55,435 nt of DNA from a bacterium (GCA_027623425.1 JAQBTH010000003.1:1-55435); one strand, 5' to 3'. Numbered from the stretch's first letter, positions 18,343 to 29,498 are shown. The notes: generated from the sequence alone by a model not told the origin. A program made the numbers and translations.

Positions 18343-18840
18343 TTAACGTTTTCTGTACTGAGGCCCTTTACGTGCACCACGTTTTCCGTATTTTTTACGC
18401 TCTTTAATGCGTGTATCACGGGATAAGAATGAATGTTCACGAAGCGCTTTTCTAAAATTTTCGTCGGCACACAAGATTGCGCGCGCTAAACCCATTTGAG
18501 CGGCTCCGGCTTGACCTGTTAATCCGCCACCTTTAGAAAAGATTTTGACATCGTACTTACCATCTAATTTAAGAATACGAAGCGGTGATAACACAACGTC
18601 TACCAATGTTTCGCGACAGATATAGTCTTTTAATTCTAAATTGTTCATGATGATTCTTCCTTTACCAGGAAATAACCACACACGTGCTACAGATGACTTA
18701 CGACGACCTGTGCCATAAAAAGAACCATCTTGAGGTATTTTTAAATCACTTTTAACGGATTTAGCTTTAGCAACTGGTTTTGCACTTTTAGATGCTGACT
18801 TAGTCGCTGATTTAGTCGCTTTTACTTTTGTTTCGGCCAT
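18343..18840 (-). CDS. rpsI: 30S ribosomal protein S9 with K/A/S-rich N-terminal extension
   Basis: YGTGRRKSSVARVWL...KKYGKRGARKGPQYRKR. Confidence 0.97.
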   Translation of the reverse strand: MAETKVKATKSATKSASKSAKPVAKAKSVKSDLKIPQDGSFYGTGRRKSSVARVWLFPGKGRIIMNNLELKDYICRETLVDVVLSPLRILKLDGKYDVKIFSKGGGLTGQAGAAQMGLARAILCADENFRKALREHSFLSRDTRIKERKKYGKRGARKGPQYRKR

Positions 18841-18843
18841 TGT

Positions 18844-19296
18844 TTACTCCTTCTGCAGTGTTACTGGCGTTGGGTTTTGCGCTTGATGAGGATGCTCCGC
18901 ACCAACATAAACCTTTAACTTTTTAATAATCTTACGGCCCAAGCTGTTATGAGGAACCATTCCCCAAACTGCCTTTTCAATAATTTCAGCTGGATTCTTA
19001 GCCATCATTTGCTTGTAGGTAGTAGCGGTTAAACCACCTGGATACCCACTATGACGGTAATATACCTTCTGATCAAATTTCTTACCTGTAACTTTAATTT
19101 TTTCTGCATTAATAACGATAACAAAATCACCTGTATCTGCAGATGGTGTGAAGTTTGCTTTTTCTTTGCCTCTAATGATGCTGGCTACACGGGATGCTAA
19201 ACGTCCAAGAGTTTGGCCGTTTGCGTCTACCAAAACCCAGTCATGAGTAATCTCACTGGGTTTGGCGTGATAGGTTTTTTGTTGTTTAGTTGTCAT
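18844..19296 (-). CDS. rplM: 50S ribosomal protein L13
   Basis: [26 protein letters not shown]...MVPHNSLGR. Confidence 0.97.
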   Translation of the reverse strand: MTTKQQKTYHAKPSEITHDWVLVDANGQTLGRLASRVASIIRGKEKANFTPSADTGDFVIVINAEKIKVTGKKFDQKVYYRHSGYPGGLTATTYKQMMAKNPAEIIEKAVWGMVPHNSLGRKIIKKLKVYVGAEHPHQAQNPTPVTLQKE

Positions 19297-19307
19297 ATTC
19301 TATCTCC

Positions 19308-20072
19308 TTACTTATACGTCACGTTTACTAAGCATAGTCCTTTTGCCGGAGCCAAGGTGCTATGGAATTTTTTTTGTTTTGAATGAAGCGATTCTACCAT
19401 AGCTTCCCATGATTGTTTACCACGGAAAACGTCAAATAGATCACCAACAATGTGGCGAACCATATGGTAGAGAAAGCTATTGGCACCAATTCTAAATTCG
19501 AAGCATGTAAATGGTTCTCCTGTATATAAATTACTTAGCTTGCGCGTTTGTAATGAGAACAATTCAACTGTCTTAACAGGATTTGATGGCGTTGAGCCTG
19601 TGCTCTTGAATGCCGAAAAATCATGGGTTCCCAAAAATGCCTTCTCAATTTCAGGAAAGCTTGATACTTCCGGAGTAAAAGAGATTGGCGTTATAAAGTC
19701 TTGAAGCGACATTGGAACCGGGTATTGTGCAAATAAATACATATACTCCCGATAAATGGCCGATTTCTGCGCATGAAAGGAGGCATCACTCTCCTCTACG
19801 CTGACCACTCCACAATCGCTGGGAAGCCCGCTGTTTAATGCTTTCTTTAGACCTTCTGCGGGAATACGCTTAGGCAGGCGAAGGCTAAGGACTTGCCCCT
19901 GAGCGTGAACACCACTGTCTGTACGACCGGCAGCTGTAACGGTAATCGGTTGACCAGCAATTTTTGCTAGTGCCGTTTCCACTGCCTGCGCGACTGTGCG
20001 TCCGCTTTTCTGTTTCTGAAGGCCTAAATAATTAGTGCCGTTATACCAAAGAACTATTTTGTAGACCCACAA
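19308..20072 (-). CDS. truA: tRNA pseudouridine synthase A
   Basis: YNGTNYLGLQKQ, AAGRTDSGVHAQGQV. Confidence 0.95.
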   Translation of the reverse strand: MWVYKIVLWYNGTNYLGLQKQKSGRTVAQAVETALAKIAGQPITVTAAGRTDSGVHAQGQVLSLRLPKRIPAEGLKKALNSGLPSDCGVVSVEESDASFHAQKSAIYREYMYLFAQYPVPMSLQDFITPISFTPEVSSFPEIEKAFLGTHDFSAFKSTGSTPSNPVKTVELFSLQTRKLSNLYTGEPFTCFEFRIGANSFLYHMVRHIVGDLFDVFRGKQSWEAMVESLHSKQKKFHSTLAPAKGLCLVNVTYK

Positions 20073-20077
20073 GGGAT

Positions 20078-20431
20078 CTATTCGACCAATTCAAGCATGG
20101 AGACAGGTGCACCATCACCTTTGCGAAACCCAAGTTTCACAATGCGGGTGTAACCACCTTCACGCTTTTGGACCTTTTTAGCTATGTTATCAAACACTAG
20201 TTTAATAACATCTTTCTGCGGGATAATCCGCAACGCTTGACGGCGCGAATGTAAATCGCCCTTTTTGCCAAGTGTAATAATCTGTTCCGCCATCTTTCTG
20301 GCTTCTTTTGCTCGTGTATCTGTTGTTTCAATACGGTTGTAAATAAACAACGATTGAACCAAGCTTTTAAGTAGCGCCAACCGTTGATCGGTCGGTTTTC
20401 CTAGCTTCTTATTTCCTCGTTGGTGTCTCAT
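20078..20431 (-). CDS. rplQ: 50S ribosomal protein L17
   Basis: MRHQRGNKKLGKPTDQRLALLKSL. Confidence 0.97.
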   Translation of the reverse strand: MRHQRGNKKLGKPTDQRLALLKSLVQSLFIYNRIETTDTRAKEARKMAEQIITLGKKGDLHSRRQALRIIPQKDVIKLVFDNIAKKVQKREGGYTRIVKLGFRKGDGAPVSMLELVE

Positions 20432-20444
20432 TAGTTAGCCTCGC

Positions 20445-21395
20445 TTATGCCTCAACCTTTTCGCCTTTTAGCGAAAGGTTGTATTGCTTTAATTTGTCAT
20501 TAATCTCTTCAGCTGATTTCTTACCGAAGTTTTTAATCTTAATCAAATCGGCCATATCCTTTTCAACCAACTCGGTTACCGATTCAATACCGGCTTTTTT
20601 CAAGCAGTTTAATGACCGTGCTGATAATTCTAAATCTTCAATCGTTAGGTTAGTAGATGCTTCAGAAGGTTTTACAACTTCTTTCTCCTGAGCTTGATCC
20701 ATAAGGGCCAAAGGACGGTTGTTTAATTGACCAAAAAGATTAAAGTGCTCAAGCAAAATGGCAGTGGCTTCTTTAACGCAATATTCAGTATCCACAGACC
20801 CATTGGTTACAACATCCATTACTAGACAATCGTAATCAAGTGAACGGCCCACGCGAATCTTATCAACTTTATAATTAATGCGGTTGATCGGTGAAAAACT
20901 TGCGTCTAACGTAATCGTATTTACATCTTGATCATCTCTTTTGTGATTCTCAGATGCTGAATAACCAACTCCACGTTCAACATTAATTGTAATGTTTAAG
21001 TTCGTCTCTTTTGTCGTTTCGCAAATGAATTGATCTTTATTTACGATTTCCACGTCGGCATCATGTTGAATGTCCTTCGCTGTCACTTTACCCTTACCTT
21101 TGTACGCAATCCTAACGGTACATGGCTTATCAACATTTAATTTAAAAATAATTGATTTCAAATTACAGATGATATCTAACACATCTTCTGCAACATCATC
21201 AATTGACGCAAATTCATGCTCAACGCCTTCAATTACAATAGATGTAACTGCTGCCCCACTTAGTAACGACAACATGACTCGACGCAATGTGTTACCGATG
21301 GTTAGTCCCATACCTGCCATAAGTGGCTGCATGATAAATTGACCATGCTGATCTGACAATTTGTCGTATTTAACCCAAGTTTTGTTCTCGCTCAC
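20445..21395 (-). CDS. rpoA: RNA polymerase alpha subunit
   Basis: PLMAGMGLTIGNTLRRVMLSLLSGAAV; C-terminal IEDLELSARSLNCLKKAGIESV. Confidence 0.98.
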   Translation of the reverse strand: MSENKTWVKYDKLSDQHGQFIMQPLMAGMGLTIGNTLRRVMLSLLSGAAVTSIVIEGVEHEFASIDDVAEDVLDIICNLKSIIFKLNVDKPCTVRIAYKGKGKVTAKDIQHDADVEIVNKDQFICETTKETNLNITINVERGVGYSASENHKRDDQDVNTITLDASFSPINRINYKVDKIRVGRSLDYDCLVMDVVTNGSVDTEYCVKEATAILLEHFNLFGQLNNRPLALMDQAQEKEVVKPSEASTNLTIEDLELSARSLNCLKKAGIESVTELVEKDMADLIKIKNFGKKSAEEINDKLKQYNLSLKGEKVEA

Positions 21396-21419
21396 AATTT
21401 TCCTCCTGATTCTTTATTA

Positions 21420-22037
21420 TTATCTAGAATAGTATTCAACAATTAACTGCACATCTACTGGTGATTCAATTTCTTCAAACGTAGGCAAATGCTTTACAGT
21501 AAATGACGTGTCTTTAGTGGCGTATTCAATCCATGTAGGTGCTACATAGTTTTTCAACACTTCAACTCTGTTCTTGGTGAATTCACGGTTAGTATCACGG
21601 AATGTGATTACATCGTTTTCACGAACAAGAGTAGATGGAATATTATTTTTACGACCATTTAAATTAAAATGGTTATGACGCACCAACTGACGCGCCTCTT
21701 TACGAGATGGCGTGATGCCAGCTTTAAAGATGACGTTATCTAAACGACGCTCAAATAAACGCAATAGATTGTGACCGGTAACGCCTTTCTGACGCGCTGC
21801 TTTTGCAAAATACGCACGGATGGCTTTTTCTGTAACACCATAGAAATGACGTAATTTTTGCTTTTCACGCAATCGGATACCATACTCAGACAAACGGCGT
21901 TTCATGCCCCGAATACCTGGCGGAAAATTACGCTTCTCTATTGCACATTTTGCTGTGTGACAACGTTCGCCCTTAAGGAATAGCTTAACTCCTTCTCGAC
22001 GACACTTCTTACACGCTGGCTCTCTATCTCTAGACAT
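21420..22037 (-). CDS. rpsD: 30S ribosomal protein S4 (Cys-containing type)
   Basis: CKKCRREG...FKAGITPSRKEARQLVRHNHFNLNGR. Confidence 0.97.
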   Translation of the reverse strand: MSRDREPACKKCRREGVKLFLKGERCHTAKCAIEKRNFPPGIRGMKRRLSEYGIRLREKQKLRHFYGVTEKAIRAYFAKAARQKGVTGHNLLRLFERRLDNVIFKAGITPSRKEARQLVRHNHFNLNGRKNNIPSTLVRENDVITFRDTNREFTKNRVEVLKNYVAPTWIEYATKDTSFTVKHLPTFEEIESPVDVQLIVEYYSR

Positions 22038-22050
22038 TCATTACTCCTCT

Positions 22051-22434
22051 TTAAACGCGACGACGCTTAGGTGGCCGACAACCATTATGTGGCATCGGCG
22101 TTACATCACGGATTGATTTAATTACAATTCCAGCGCTCTGAATAGCACGGATTGCGGTTTCTCGGCCTGAACCTGGGCCATTCACTTCAACATCAACTTC
22201 TTTAACGCCATGCTCTCTGGCTTTTTCTGCTGCGTACTCAGCGGTTTGCTGAGCGGCGAAAGGAGTGCCTTTCTTTGCGCCTTTAAACCCAACTACACCT
22301 GTTGAACACCAGGATAGTACATTACCCTTTTCATCGGTAATCGTTACAATTGTGTTATTAAACGTTGCTTTTACATGAGCGATTCCCGATGGAATGCTTT
22401 TCTTAACTTTTTTCTTACCTTTAGTTACTGCCAC
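22051..22434 (-). CDS. rpsK: 30S ribosomal protein S11
   Basis: [19 protein letters not shown]...[12 protein letters not shown]. Confidence 0.98.
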   Translation of the reverse strand: MAVTKGKKKVKKSIPSGIAHVKATFNNTIVTITDEKGNVLSWCSTGVVGFKGAKKGTPFAAQQTAEYAAEKAREHGVKEVDVEVNGPGSGRETAIRAIQSAGIVIKSIRDVTPMPHNGCRPPKRRRV

Positions 22435-22444
22435 TTAAGTCCTC

Positions 22445-22819
22445 CTACTTGGTTACTTTCTTCTTGCCTGCGATAGCCAAGCGCTTACCTTTTTTGGTGC
22501 GCGCATTGGTGTGTGTACGTTGTCCACGTACTGGAAGCTTGCGCTTATGGCGATTGCCGCGGTATGAACCGATATCCATAAGTCGTTTCACATCTTGTCC
22601 AACACGACGACGTAAGTCGCCCTCTGTTACTTGCTCACGCACTTCGTCGCGAATACTTACAATTTCAGACTCTGATAAATCTTTAACTCGTGTTGAAAAA
22701 TCAATTCCTAATTTGCTTAGGATTAAATCAGCCGTAGTAGGGCCAATTCCAAATATATAAGTTAACGCAATAATTATGCGTTTGTTTTTAGGTAAATCTA
22801 CACCAACAATTCGTGCCAT
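22445..22819 (-). CDS. rpsM: 30S ribosomal protein S13
   Basis: [26 protein letters not shown]. Confidence 0.98.
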   Translation of the reverse strand: MARIVGVDLPKNKRIIIALTYIFGIGPTTADLILSKLGIDFSTRVKDLSESEIVSIRDEVREQVTEGDLRRRVGQDVKRLMDIGSYRGNRHKRKLPVRGQRTHTNARTKKGKRLAIAGKKKVTK

Positions 22820-22838
22820 CTAAATAATACTCCTTCTC

Positions 22839-22955
22839 TTAACCTTGACGCTGCTTGTGCCGTGGGCTTTTGCGACAAATGACGCGTAGTATACCACCAC
22901 GTCGTATAATTTTGCAATCCTTACATCTTTTTTTAACAGACGCTCTAACTCTCAT
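22839..22955 (-). CDS. rpmJ: 50S ribosomal protein L36 (38 aa, below ORF-track cutoff)
   Basis: Translated by eye: [38 protein letters not shown]. Confidence 0.96.
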   Translation of the reverse strand: MRVRASVKKRCKDCKIIRRGGILRVICRKSPRHKQRQG

Positions 22956-22969
22956 TGTCTAACTCCTTC

Positions 22970-23191
22970 TTATTTCAATCGATATATTATACGGCCTCTA
23001 GTGAGGTCATACGGGGATAATTCAATTTTTACAGTATCACCCAAGAGCACTCTAATATAATGCTTTCTTATCTTTCCTGACAAGTGGGCTAAAATTTCCT
23101 GCCCCGTTTCGAGCTTAACACGGAACTGAGCGTTAGGTAGAGATTCTACCACAACACCCGATACTTCGATAACATCTTCTTTTTTAGCCAT
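22970..23191 (-). CDS. infA: Translation initiation factor IF-1
   Basis: [42 protein letters not shown]. Confidence 0.97.
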   Translation of the reverse strand: MAKKEDVIEVSGVVVESLPNAQFRVKLETGQEILAHLSGKIRKHYIRVLLGDTVKIELSPYDLTRGRIIYRLK

Positions 23192-23205
23192 TTTTTAGCG
23201 TGTCC

Positions 23206-23955
23206 TTAATGTATTGTTAAAATTTCTGGTCCGTCGTCTAATACTGCGATCGTGTTTTCATAATGAGCAGACCATTTTTTATCCGCGGTAATTATAGTCC
23301 ATTTATCGTCTAATGTTAAGATGTCTGCTACACCAATATTTACCATGGGCTCTAACGCAAAGGTAAATCCGGCTTCTAGGGTGATACCTTTACCCTTCTT
23401 TCCATAGTTTGGAATAAGAGGATCTTCATGTAGATTTTCACCAATTCCGTGGCTATAGAGGTCTTTTACGACCGTTAAACCAGCGGACTCAACATGGTGC
23501 TGTAGCGCATTTGATACATCTCCCATTTTATTTCCAGGAATGGCTTGTTCCGCACCTTTAAAAAAGGATTCTTCAGTAATTTTTGCAAGATGCTTGATCT
23601 CTTCTGCAACCGGCTCAATCAAGAATGGCCGCGCGCAATCCGCATGAAATCCTTTAAAATAGACACCACAATCTATACAGCAAATATCACCTGGCATAAA
23701 TTCCTTTTCGCGATAGGGAATGCCGTGAACGATTTCCTCATTTACAGAAATACATGTTGCCCAATGGTAATTAGGCACCCCCATAAATGACGGTTCTGCT
23801 CCATGTTTACGTATGAATTCTCGCGCTACATCATCAATTTGAGCGGCATTAGCACCCACTTTCATGTGCTTCGCCATTTCTTCAAAAGTGGCAGACAATA
23901 TACGTCCTGCTTCGCGCATTTTATCAATGTCGCTTTTGCTCTTTAGTTTAATCAT
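23206..23955 (-). CDS. map: Methionine aminopeptidase
   Basis: CISVNEEIVHGIP, GDICCIDCGVYFKGFHAD, GIGENLHEDP. Confidence 0.96.
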   Translation of the reverse strand: MIKLKSKSDIDKMREAGRILSATFEEMAKHMKVGANAAQIDDVAREFIRKHGAEPSFMGVPNYHWATCISVNEEIVHGIPYREKEFMPGDICCIDCGVYFKGFHADCARPFLIEPVAEEIKHLAKITEESFFKGAEQAIPGNKMGDVSNALQHHVESAGLTVVKDLYSHGIGENLHEDPLIPNYGKKGKGITLEAGFTFALEPMVNIGVADILTLDDKWTIITADKKWSAHYENTIAVLDDGPEILTIH

Positions 23956-23958
23956 TGA

Positions 23959-24612
23959 TTACTCCTCGAGGGCCATTATTTGACCCTTAATCGTCTCATA
24001 GACCTTATCTGGGGCCTCTGACGCGTCTAATGTAACTAATTTAGATCGGTAATAATCAATCAATGGAGCGGTTTGTTCCTGATAAACGGTATAGCGATAG
24101 CGAATTTTTTCTTCGGTATCATCAACGCGAATTTTTAGGTTGCCATCACAAGGATGAGATTCAGCCGTTGCTGGGTTATGTTTGATATGAAATATACGAT
24201 GACAAGTAGCACAGATTCTTCTTCCGCCAAGCCGCTCAATCGTTTCCTCAAGAGAGATATCAAATAAAAATACTTTATCCAATGAAATTGATAATGCCTC
24301 TAATAGTGAGGACAATCCCTCTGCCTGAGCAATAGTTCGTGGAAATCCATCTAATATACAACCCTTTTCACGAATTTTAGGATCTGTTAAAGACTCTTTG
24401 ATTAAATCTAGTATAAGAGCATCTGGCACCAAATCTCCGGCCGCGATATAGGATTCGGCGGCCTTACCTAATTCTGTTTTATTATCCCGCGCTTCACGTA
24501 ATAAATCACCCGTAGACAGATGAATGATGTCTAGATTCTCAGACAGCTTTTGTGCCTGCGTTCCCTTACCTGAACCGGCCGTTCCTAAAAATATCATTAT
24601 TGGCGCGCTCAT
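23959..24612 (-). CDS. adk: Adenylate kinase
   Basis: IFLGTAGSGKGTQAQKL, ILDGFPRTIAQAEGL, CATCHRIFH lid. Confidence 0.97.
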   Translation of the reverse strand: MSAPIMIFLGTAGSGKGTQAQKLSENLDIIHLSTGDLLREARDNKTELGKAAESYIAAGDLVPDALILDLIKESLTDPKIREKGCILDGFPRTIAQAEGLSSLLEALSISLDKVFLFDISLEETIERLGGRRICATCHRIFHIKHNPATAESHPCDGNLKIRVDDTEEKIRYRYTVYQEQTAPLIDYYRSKLVTLDASEAPDKVYETIKGQIMALEE

Positions 24613-25871
24613 TCGATTAAGCCCTCATATCGTCGGTTAAGCAAAAATGTTTCAACCTGTTTAACAAAATCCAACGCAACACCCACTATTATCAACATCG
24701 CGGTTCCACCAAGACCTTGAAAACTAGTGACTTGGGTTACATTAGAGGCGATTGTAGGAACTAGGGCAACAAATGCCAAGAAAGATGCTCCAACAAGCGT
24801 TAATCGCGTTACGATCTTCTCTATGTATTCCTCAGTAGGGCGACCAGGACGAACGCCTAATATAAAACCACCATGCTTTTTAATGTTATCGGCTAAATCT
24901 TTGGGGTTAAATGAAATTGCAGTATAAAAATAGGTAAAGAAAAATATAAGAAAACACAAAACACCATTATACAAAACGCCATCGTAGCGATAATACGTTG
25001 AAAAGAAATCCTTCAAAACTTGTACACCGGAATATTCAGAAATCACTAACGGGAATTGCATTAATGCTGACGCAAAAATGATGGGAAGAACGCCACCTTG
25101 AATTAATTTAAGCGGAATATATGTATTTTGCCCCCCATACATTTTTCGACCAATAACGCGCTTAGCGTATTGCACCTGAACACGCCTTTGGGCCTCTTGC
25201 ATAAACACAATACTTACAATCATCACTAATAACACGACTACCATCGCAATCACGCCAACACGGCTTGCTCCACCAGAGAGCAGGACAACCGTATTCTTAA
25301 TAAAAAACGGTAGTTGAGAGATAATACCAACAAAGATTAACAGCGAGGCACCATTGCCTATGCCATTCTCAGTCATGATCTCGCTTAACCACATGACTAA
25401 AACGGATCCGGCCACTAAACCAACTACCGCATAAAATACAAAAAAGACAAAATGCACATCAGGTAAAACAAAATTTCTGAAACCAATGGACATCACTATT
25501 CCTTGGATAAAAGCCAAGATTACCGTTAGGTACCGAGTGTACTGAGAAATTTGTTTATGACCCGACGCACCCTCTTCAGCCAATTCCTTAAGTTTTGGCC
25601 AAATAAAGGTTAGCATTTGCATGATAATAGAGGCATTAATGAATGGTAAAATACCCAATGCAAAAATACTGAAACGGCCTAATGCACCACCAGAAAATAA
25701 ATCAACGAAACCTAATAAGCCACCTTGGTTAAATAACCCCTGAAGAGCCTGCAAATCTACACCAGAAATAGGAATATGACTTCCTAATCTGTAAACACCG
25801 ATCATAGCCAGTGTAAACATAAACCGTTTTCTTAACTCAGGAACTCTAAAGAGGGTTAAAATTGATTCCAT
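24609..25871 (-). CDS. secY: Preprotein translocase SecY
   Basis: RLGSHIPISGVD, multispanning, GRPTEEYIEKIVTRLTLVGASFLAFVALVP. Confidence 0.97.
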   Translation of the reverse strand: MESILTLFRVPELRKRFMFTLAMIGVYRLGSHIPISGVDLQALQGLFNQGGLLGFVDLFSGGALGRFSIFALGILPFINASIIMQMLTFIWPKLKELAEEGASGHKQISQYTRYLTVILAFIQGIVMSIGFRNFVLPDVHFVFFVFYAVVGLVAGSVLVMWLSEIMTENGIGNGASLLIFVGIISQLPFFIKNTVVLLSGGASRVGVIAMVVVLLVMIVSIVFMQEAQRRVQVQYAKRVIGRKMYGGQNTYIPLKLIQGGVLPIIFASALMQFPLVISEYSGVQVLKDFFSTYYRYDGVLYNGVLCFLIFFFTYFYTAISFNPKDLADNIKKHGGFILGVRPGRPTEEYIEKIVTRLTLVGASFLAFVALVPTIASNVTQVTSFQGLGGTAMLIIVGVALDFVKQVETFLLNRRYEGLIE

Positions 25872-26333
25872 TTATGAAACGAATTCCAGTGTCGCCCCTG
25901 CCTTTTGAATTTTTTCTACTGCTGTTTTAGACGCTTTGTTAGCTTTAATAGTCACTTTTTTTGTTAACTCACCGTCACCCAGTATTTTAAGAAGCTCATT
26001 CTCTTGAACAATACCCTTATCTACTAAGCTATCAAGATCCACGATCTCATTATCTTTGTATAATGTATCGATTAATGAAAGATTGATTGCAGTATAAGTC
26101 ACTTTGAACTTAAAGTTCTTAAACCCTTTATTCTTAGGGATTCGACGATAAAGTGGATTCTGACCACCTTCAAAACCAGCTTTTCGAGAATAACCAGATC
26201 TACTTTTTTGACCTTTATGACCACGTCCGCATTCGCCACCATGGCCAGATGCGTTACCTCGTCCAACACGAGTACGATTCTTAGTCGACCCTGCTGCAGG
26301 AGATAATTGATTACTTTTTGGCTGCTTACTCAT
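25872..26333 (-). CDS. rplO: 50S ribosomal protein L15
   Basis: RVGRGNASGHGGECGRGHKGQKSRSG. Confidence 0.97.
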   Translation of the reverse strand: MSKQPKSNQLSPAAGSTKNRTRVGRGNASGHGGECGRGHKGQKSRSGYSRKAGFEGGQNPLYRRIPKNKGFKNFKFKVTYTAINLSLIDTLYKDNEIVDLDSLVDKGIVQENELLKILGDGELTKKVTIKANKASKTAVEKIQKAGATLEFVS

Positions 26334-27108
26334 CTTTTTTCTCCGCCTCCTTAGGCTCTGGCTTTTGTTGAGCTACTTCGACCGGGGCCTTTTTATCTTC
26401 TTTTGGAGCTTTCTTCTTTGGAAGTCCCTTTTTATTTTGTTCTTTATCCTTTTTAGCTTTATCTTCTTCTTGGTCTTTTGCTAATTTTTTAGTCACTAGA
26501 GTTGATTCGTCTAATTTTACATAGCGAATTGGAAGTCTTTTTCCACGATTGGCTTCTTCTTGTTCTTTTGAACGAAGTGCAGCCAAACCTTGCAATGCGG
26601 CTCTAGCAGTATTAATTGGATTATCTGACCCTAAAGATTTAGCAACCACATTTTTTAGGCCCGCAGCTTCTAAAAGAATTCGAACCGATCCACCAGCGAT
26701 TACACCTGTACCAGGAGATGCAGGCTTCATAATAACCTTGGCTGATCCAAACACACCCATGATTTCATGAGGCAATGTACCTTCCACAATATTTACCGAT
26801 TGAAGCGACTTTTTAGCGCGTTCAATTCCTTTTTTAATTGCACCAGGAACTTCAGTTGATTTTCCAAGTGCAATACTAACTTTACCTTTTTGGTCTCCAA
26901 CAATTACCAATGCCCTAAAAGCAAGTCTCTTACCACCTTTACATACTTTAGTTACACGATTAATACGTATAACCTTTTCCATATAAGGTGATTCATTAGA
27001 CTGATTTGGTTTACGGTTACGTGAACCTCTACGACCCTGATCTCTATCTGGCCTAGATTCATTTGTTCCTTTATTGGCTGTTGGTGCTGATTTTGATTCG
27101 TCCATCAT
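26326..27108 (-). CDS. rpsE: 30S ribosomal protein S5 with charged N- and C-terminal extensions
   Basis: KVIRINRVTKVCKGGKRLAFRALVIVGDQKGKVS core. Confidence 0.97.
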   Translation of the reverse strand: MMDESKSAPTANKGTNESRPDRDQGRRGSRNRKPNQSNESPYMEKVIRINRVTKVCKGGKRLAFRALVIVGDQKGKVSIALGKSTEVPGAIKKGIERAKKSLQSVNIVEGTLPHEIMGVFGSAKVIMKPASPGTGVIAGGSVRILLEAAGLKNVVAKSLGSDNPINTARAALQGLAALRSKEQEEANRGKRLPIRYVKLDESTLVTKKLAKDQEEDKAKKDKEQNKKGLPKKKAPKEDKKAPVEVAQQKPEPKEAEKKDE

Positions 27109-27116
27109 ATATCTCC

Positions 27117-27434
27117 TTAAAAATCTAACCCGTTTTCCCGGGCTGCTTCAGCCAAGGCTTTAACTCTACCATGATATACGTGGTTTCCGCGGTCGAAAAC
27201 AACTTTCTTAATCTTTTTGCTTTTGGCTTTCTCTGCGATGTCTTTTCCAACTTCAGCAGCAGCCTTTATGTTTCCACCATTCTCTAATTTTAAAGAAGAG
27301 GATGACACAATAGTAAGATTCTTTTCATCATCAATAATTTGAGCATATATTTCTGCGTTGCTGCGAAATACAGATAATCTCAATCTATCTTTAGTGCTTT
27401 TAATTCTAGAACGATTTGGTCGACGTTTACTCAT
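27117..27434 (-). CDS. rplR: 50S ribosomal protein L18
   Basis: [20 protein letters not shown]...[26 protein letters not shown]. Confidence 0.97.
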   Translation of the reverse strand: MSKRRPNRSRIKSTKDRLRLSVFRSNAEIYAQIIDDEKNLTIVSSSSLKLENGGNIKAAAEVGKDIAEKAKSKKIKKVVFDRGNHVYHGRVKALAEAARENGLDF

Positions 27435-27435
27435 C

Positions 27436-27981
27436 TTATTTTACCTTCTTGCCCGCTTTTTTGCGTAAATATTGGCCTTTATATCTTACACCCTTTTGCT
27501 TATAAGGGTCCTTTTTAGCTGGTCTAACTTTAACAATTTCAGCGGCCACATGACCGACAGTCTGCTTATTAATTCCGCTAATTTTTATATTTGTCTGCCC
27601 CTCTAAGGTGAATGTAATGCCTTCTGGAGCCTTAATGTCTACTGGGTGAGAAAAACCTAAAGCAAGGTTTAAATCATTACCCTTCATTTGGGCTCTATAT
27701 CCCACACCATATAATTCTAAATTAACTTCAAAACCCTTACTTACACCCTCGATCATATTGGCTAATAAGCTTCTATATAATCCGTGAAATGCAGGGCCTT
27801 CTCTATGAGTGCTTGTGTTTGACACAATAATTTGCCCGTTGTCACGTTCAACAGAAATGCCACCCTGCGGTACAGCCTGGGTTAATTCACCCTTTGGGCC
27901 TTTGACCGTGAGTACATTCTCGTTAAATGTGACTTCAACGTTTTCTTCTACAGCGATTGGTTTGTTTCCTTTACGTGACAT
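27436..27981 (-). CDS. rplF: 50S ribosomal protein L6
   Basis: [25 protein letters not shown]...[15 protein letters not shown]. Confidence 0.97.
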   Translation of the reverse strand: MSRKGNKPIAVEENVEVTFNENVLTVKGPKGELTQAVPQGGISVERDNGQIIVSNTSTHREGPAFHGLYRSLLANMIEGVSKGFEVNLELYGVGYRAQMKGNDLNLALGFSHPVDIKAPEGITFTLEGQTNIKISGINKQTVGHVAAEIVKVRPAKKDPYKQKGVRYKGQYLRKKAGKKVK

Positions 27982-27993
27982 TATTTACCTCTT

Positions 27994-28395
27994 TTAATAG
28001 ACTTCGCCGATTAACTCGCCGCCAACATTTTGAACACGCGCGTCTCGTCCAGTCATAATTCCTTTATTTGTGGATACAATAGATATACCAAAACCATTCA
28101 ACACTTTAGGTATACGCTTCTTTGGTGCATAAAGACGTTTACCTGGTTTACTAACTCTCTGAATATAAGTAATAGTTGGGTTTCCATCCTCGTTATACTT
28201 TAGTTCAATTCTAATAGCGCGCTTTTTAGCGTCTTGATTCAAGATTTCAAATGAATGAATAAAACCTTCTGCTTTAAGAATTTCAGAAATAGCTACCTTT
28301 GATTTTGAGAAAGGCATAACCACCTCATCATGCCTAGCTTGGAGGCCGTTTCGTATTCGAGTGAACATATCTGCAATAGTATCTGTAACTGCCAT
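27994..28395 (-). CDS. rpsH: 30S ribosomal protein S8
   Basis: DTIADMFTRIRNGLQA...GISIVSTNKGIMTGRDAR. Confidence 0.97.
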   Translation of the reverse strand: MAVTDTIADMFTRIRNGLQARHDEVVMPFSKSKVAISEILKAEGFIHSFEILNQDAKKRAIRIELKYNEDGNPTITYIQRVSKPGKRLYAPKKRIPKVLNGFGISIVSTNKGIMTGRDARVQNVGGELIGEVY

Positions 28396-28406
28396 GATTT
28401 AACTCC

Positions 28407-28589
28407 TTACCAAGATGATTTGGTTACCCCAGGCAGGTGACCCAGGTTAGCCAATGTGCGAAAACACAGCCGACAAATACCGAAAAATCTCATAAATCCT
28501 CTAGGACGACCGCAAATATTACATCTATTACGATGCTGAGTCGTTCCTTCTTTTCTTTTATTCTTAATAACCATTGATATTTTTGCCAT
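28407..28589 (-). CDS. rpsN: 30S ribosomal protein S14, zinc-binding type
   Basis: [39 protein letters not shown]. Confidence 0.97.
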   Translation of the reverse strand: MAKISMVIKNKRKEGTTQHRNRCNICGRPRGFMRFFGICRLCFRTLANLGHLPGVTKSSW

Positions 28590-28601
28590 AATTTACTCCT
28601 A

Positions 28602-29168
28602 CTATGCTGCCTTCTCTACAATAACTGGCTTATGCGCAAATGGCATGCCTAACTGAACCAATAACTCATATGCCTCTTCTTTTGTATGTGCAGAAGTTAC
28701 AAAGGTTATGTCCATTCCTCGAGTTTTGTCCAATTTATCATAGTCAACTTCTGGGAATATAATATCTTCTTTCAGGCCAAGGTTATAATTTCCGTCGCCA
28801 TCAAAGCCTTTATTCGGAACACCTCTAAAGTCACGGATCTTAGGAAGAACAATATTTATTAACTTTGTCAAAAAGTCATACATTTTGTCATCTCGCAATG
28901 TTACTTTACAACCGATTACTTGGTTCTCGCGCAATTTAAAATTAGATATCGCCTTCTTGGAACGCGTTGCCAACGGTTTGTTGCCTGTTATCGCCTGAAA
29001 TTGCTCTAAAGTTAAATCTACACATTTACTATTTGAAGTGGCTTCACCTAAACCGCGGTGAATCACAATTTTTTCAAGCTTTGGCGTTTCCATATCATTG
29101 GAATAACCAAATTTCTCTTTGAGTGCTTTACGTATCTCTGTTTTGTACTTTTCTTTCAACGTTGCCAT
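28602..29168 (-). CDS. rplE: 50S ribosomal protein L5
   Basis: [31 protein letters not shown]. Confidence 0.97.
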   Translation of the reverse strand: MATLKEKYKTEIRKALKEKFGYSNDMETPKLEKIVIHRGLGEATSNSKCVDLTLEQFQAITGNKPLATRSKKAISNFKLRENQVIGCKVTLRDDKMYDFLTKLINIVLPKIRDFRGVPNKGFDGDGNYNLGLKEDIIFPEVDYDKLDKTRGMDITFVTSAHTKEEAYELLVQLGMPFAHKPVIVEKAA

Positions 29169-29180
29169 TACTATTTCTCC

Positions 29181-29489
29181 TTAAAAAAGCTCTCCGCTTA
29201 CTTTTGCCTTGCGCCGCTTCTTACCGTCAACTGTCTCAAAACCGATTGATGTCGGTTTATTTGAACTGGGATCGATAATTTTTGCTTTTGACCAATGAAT
29301 TGGCGCAGGCGACTCAACAATACCGCCATCTTTTTCTTTAGATGCTTTAAGGTGACGCTTGATTATGTTAATGCCTTCAATTGTAATGCGACACTTCTCA
29401 GTGTTCACGTCTAATATTGTGCCTTCTTTTCCGGAATCTTTTCCAGAAATCACAACTACCTTATCGCCTTTTTTATATCGTGTTGCCAT
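29181..29489 (-). CDS. rplX: 50S ribosomal protein L24
   Basis: KKGDKVVVISGKDSGKEGTIL. Confidence 0.96.
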   Translation of the reverse strand: MATRYKKGDKVVVISGKDSGKEGTILDVNTEKCRITIEGINIIKRHLKASKEKDGGIVESPAPIHWSKAKIIDPSSNKPTSIGFETVDGKKRRKAKVSGELF

Positions 29490-29498
29490 ATCTTTCTC

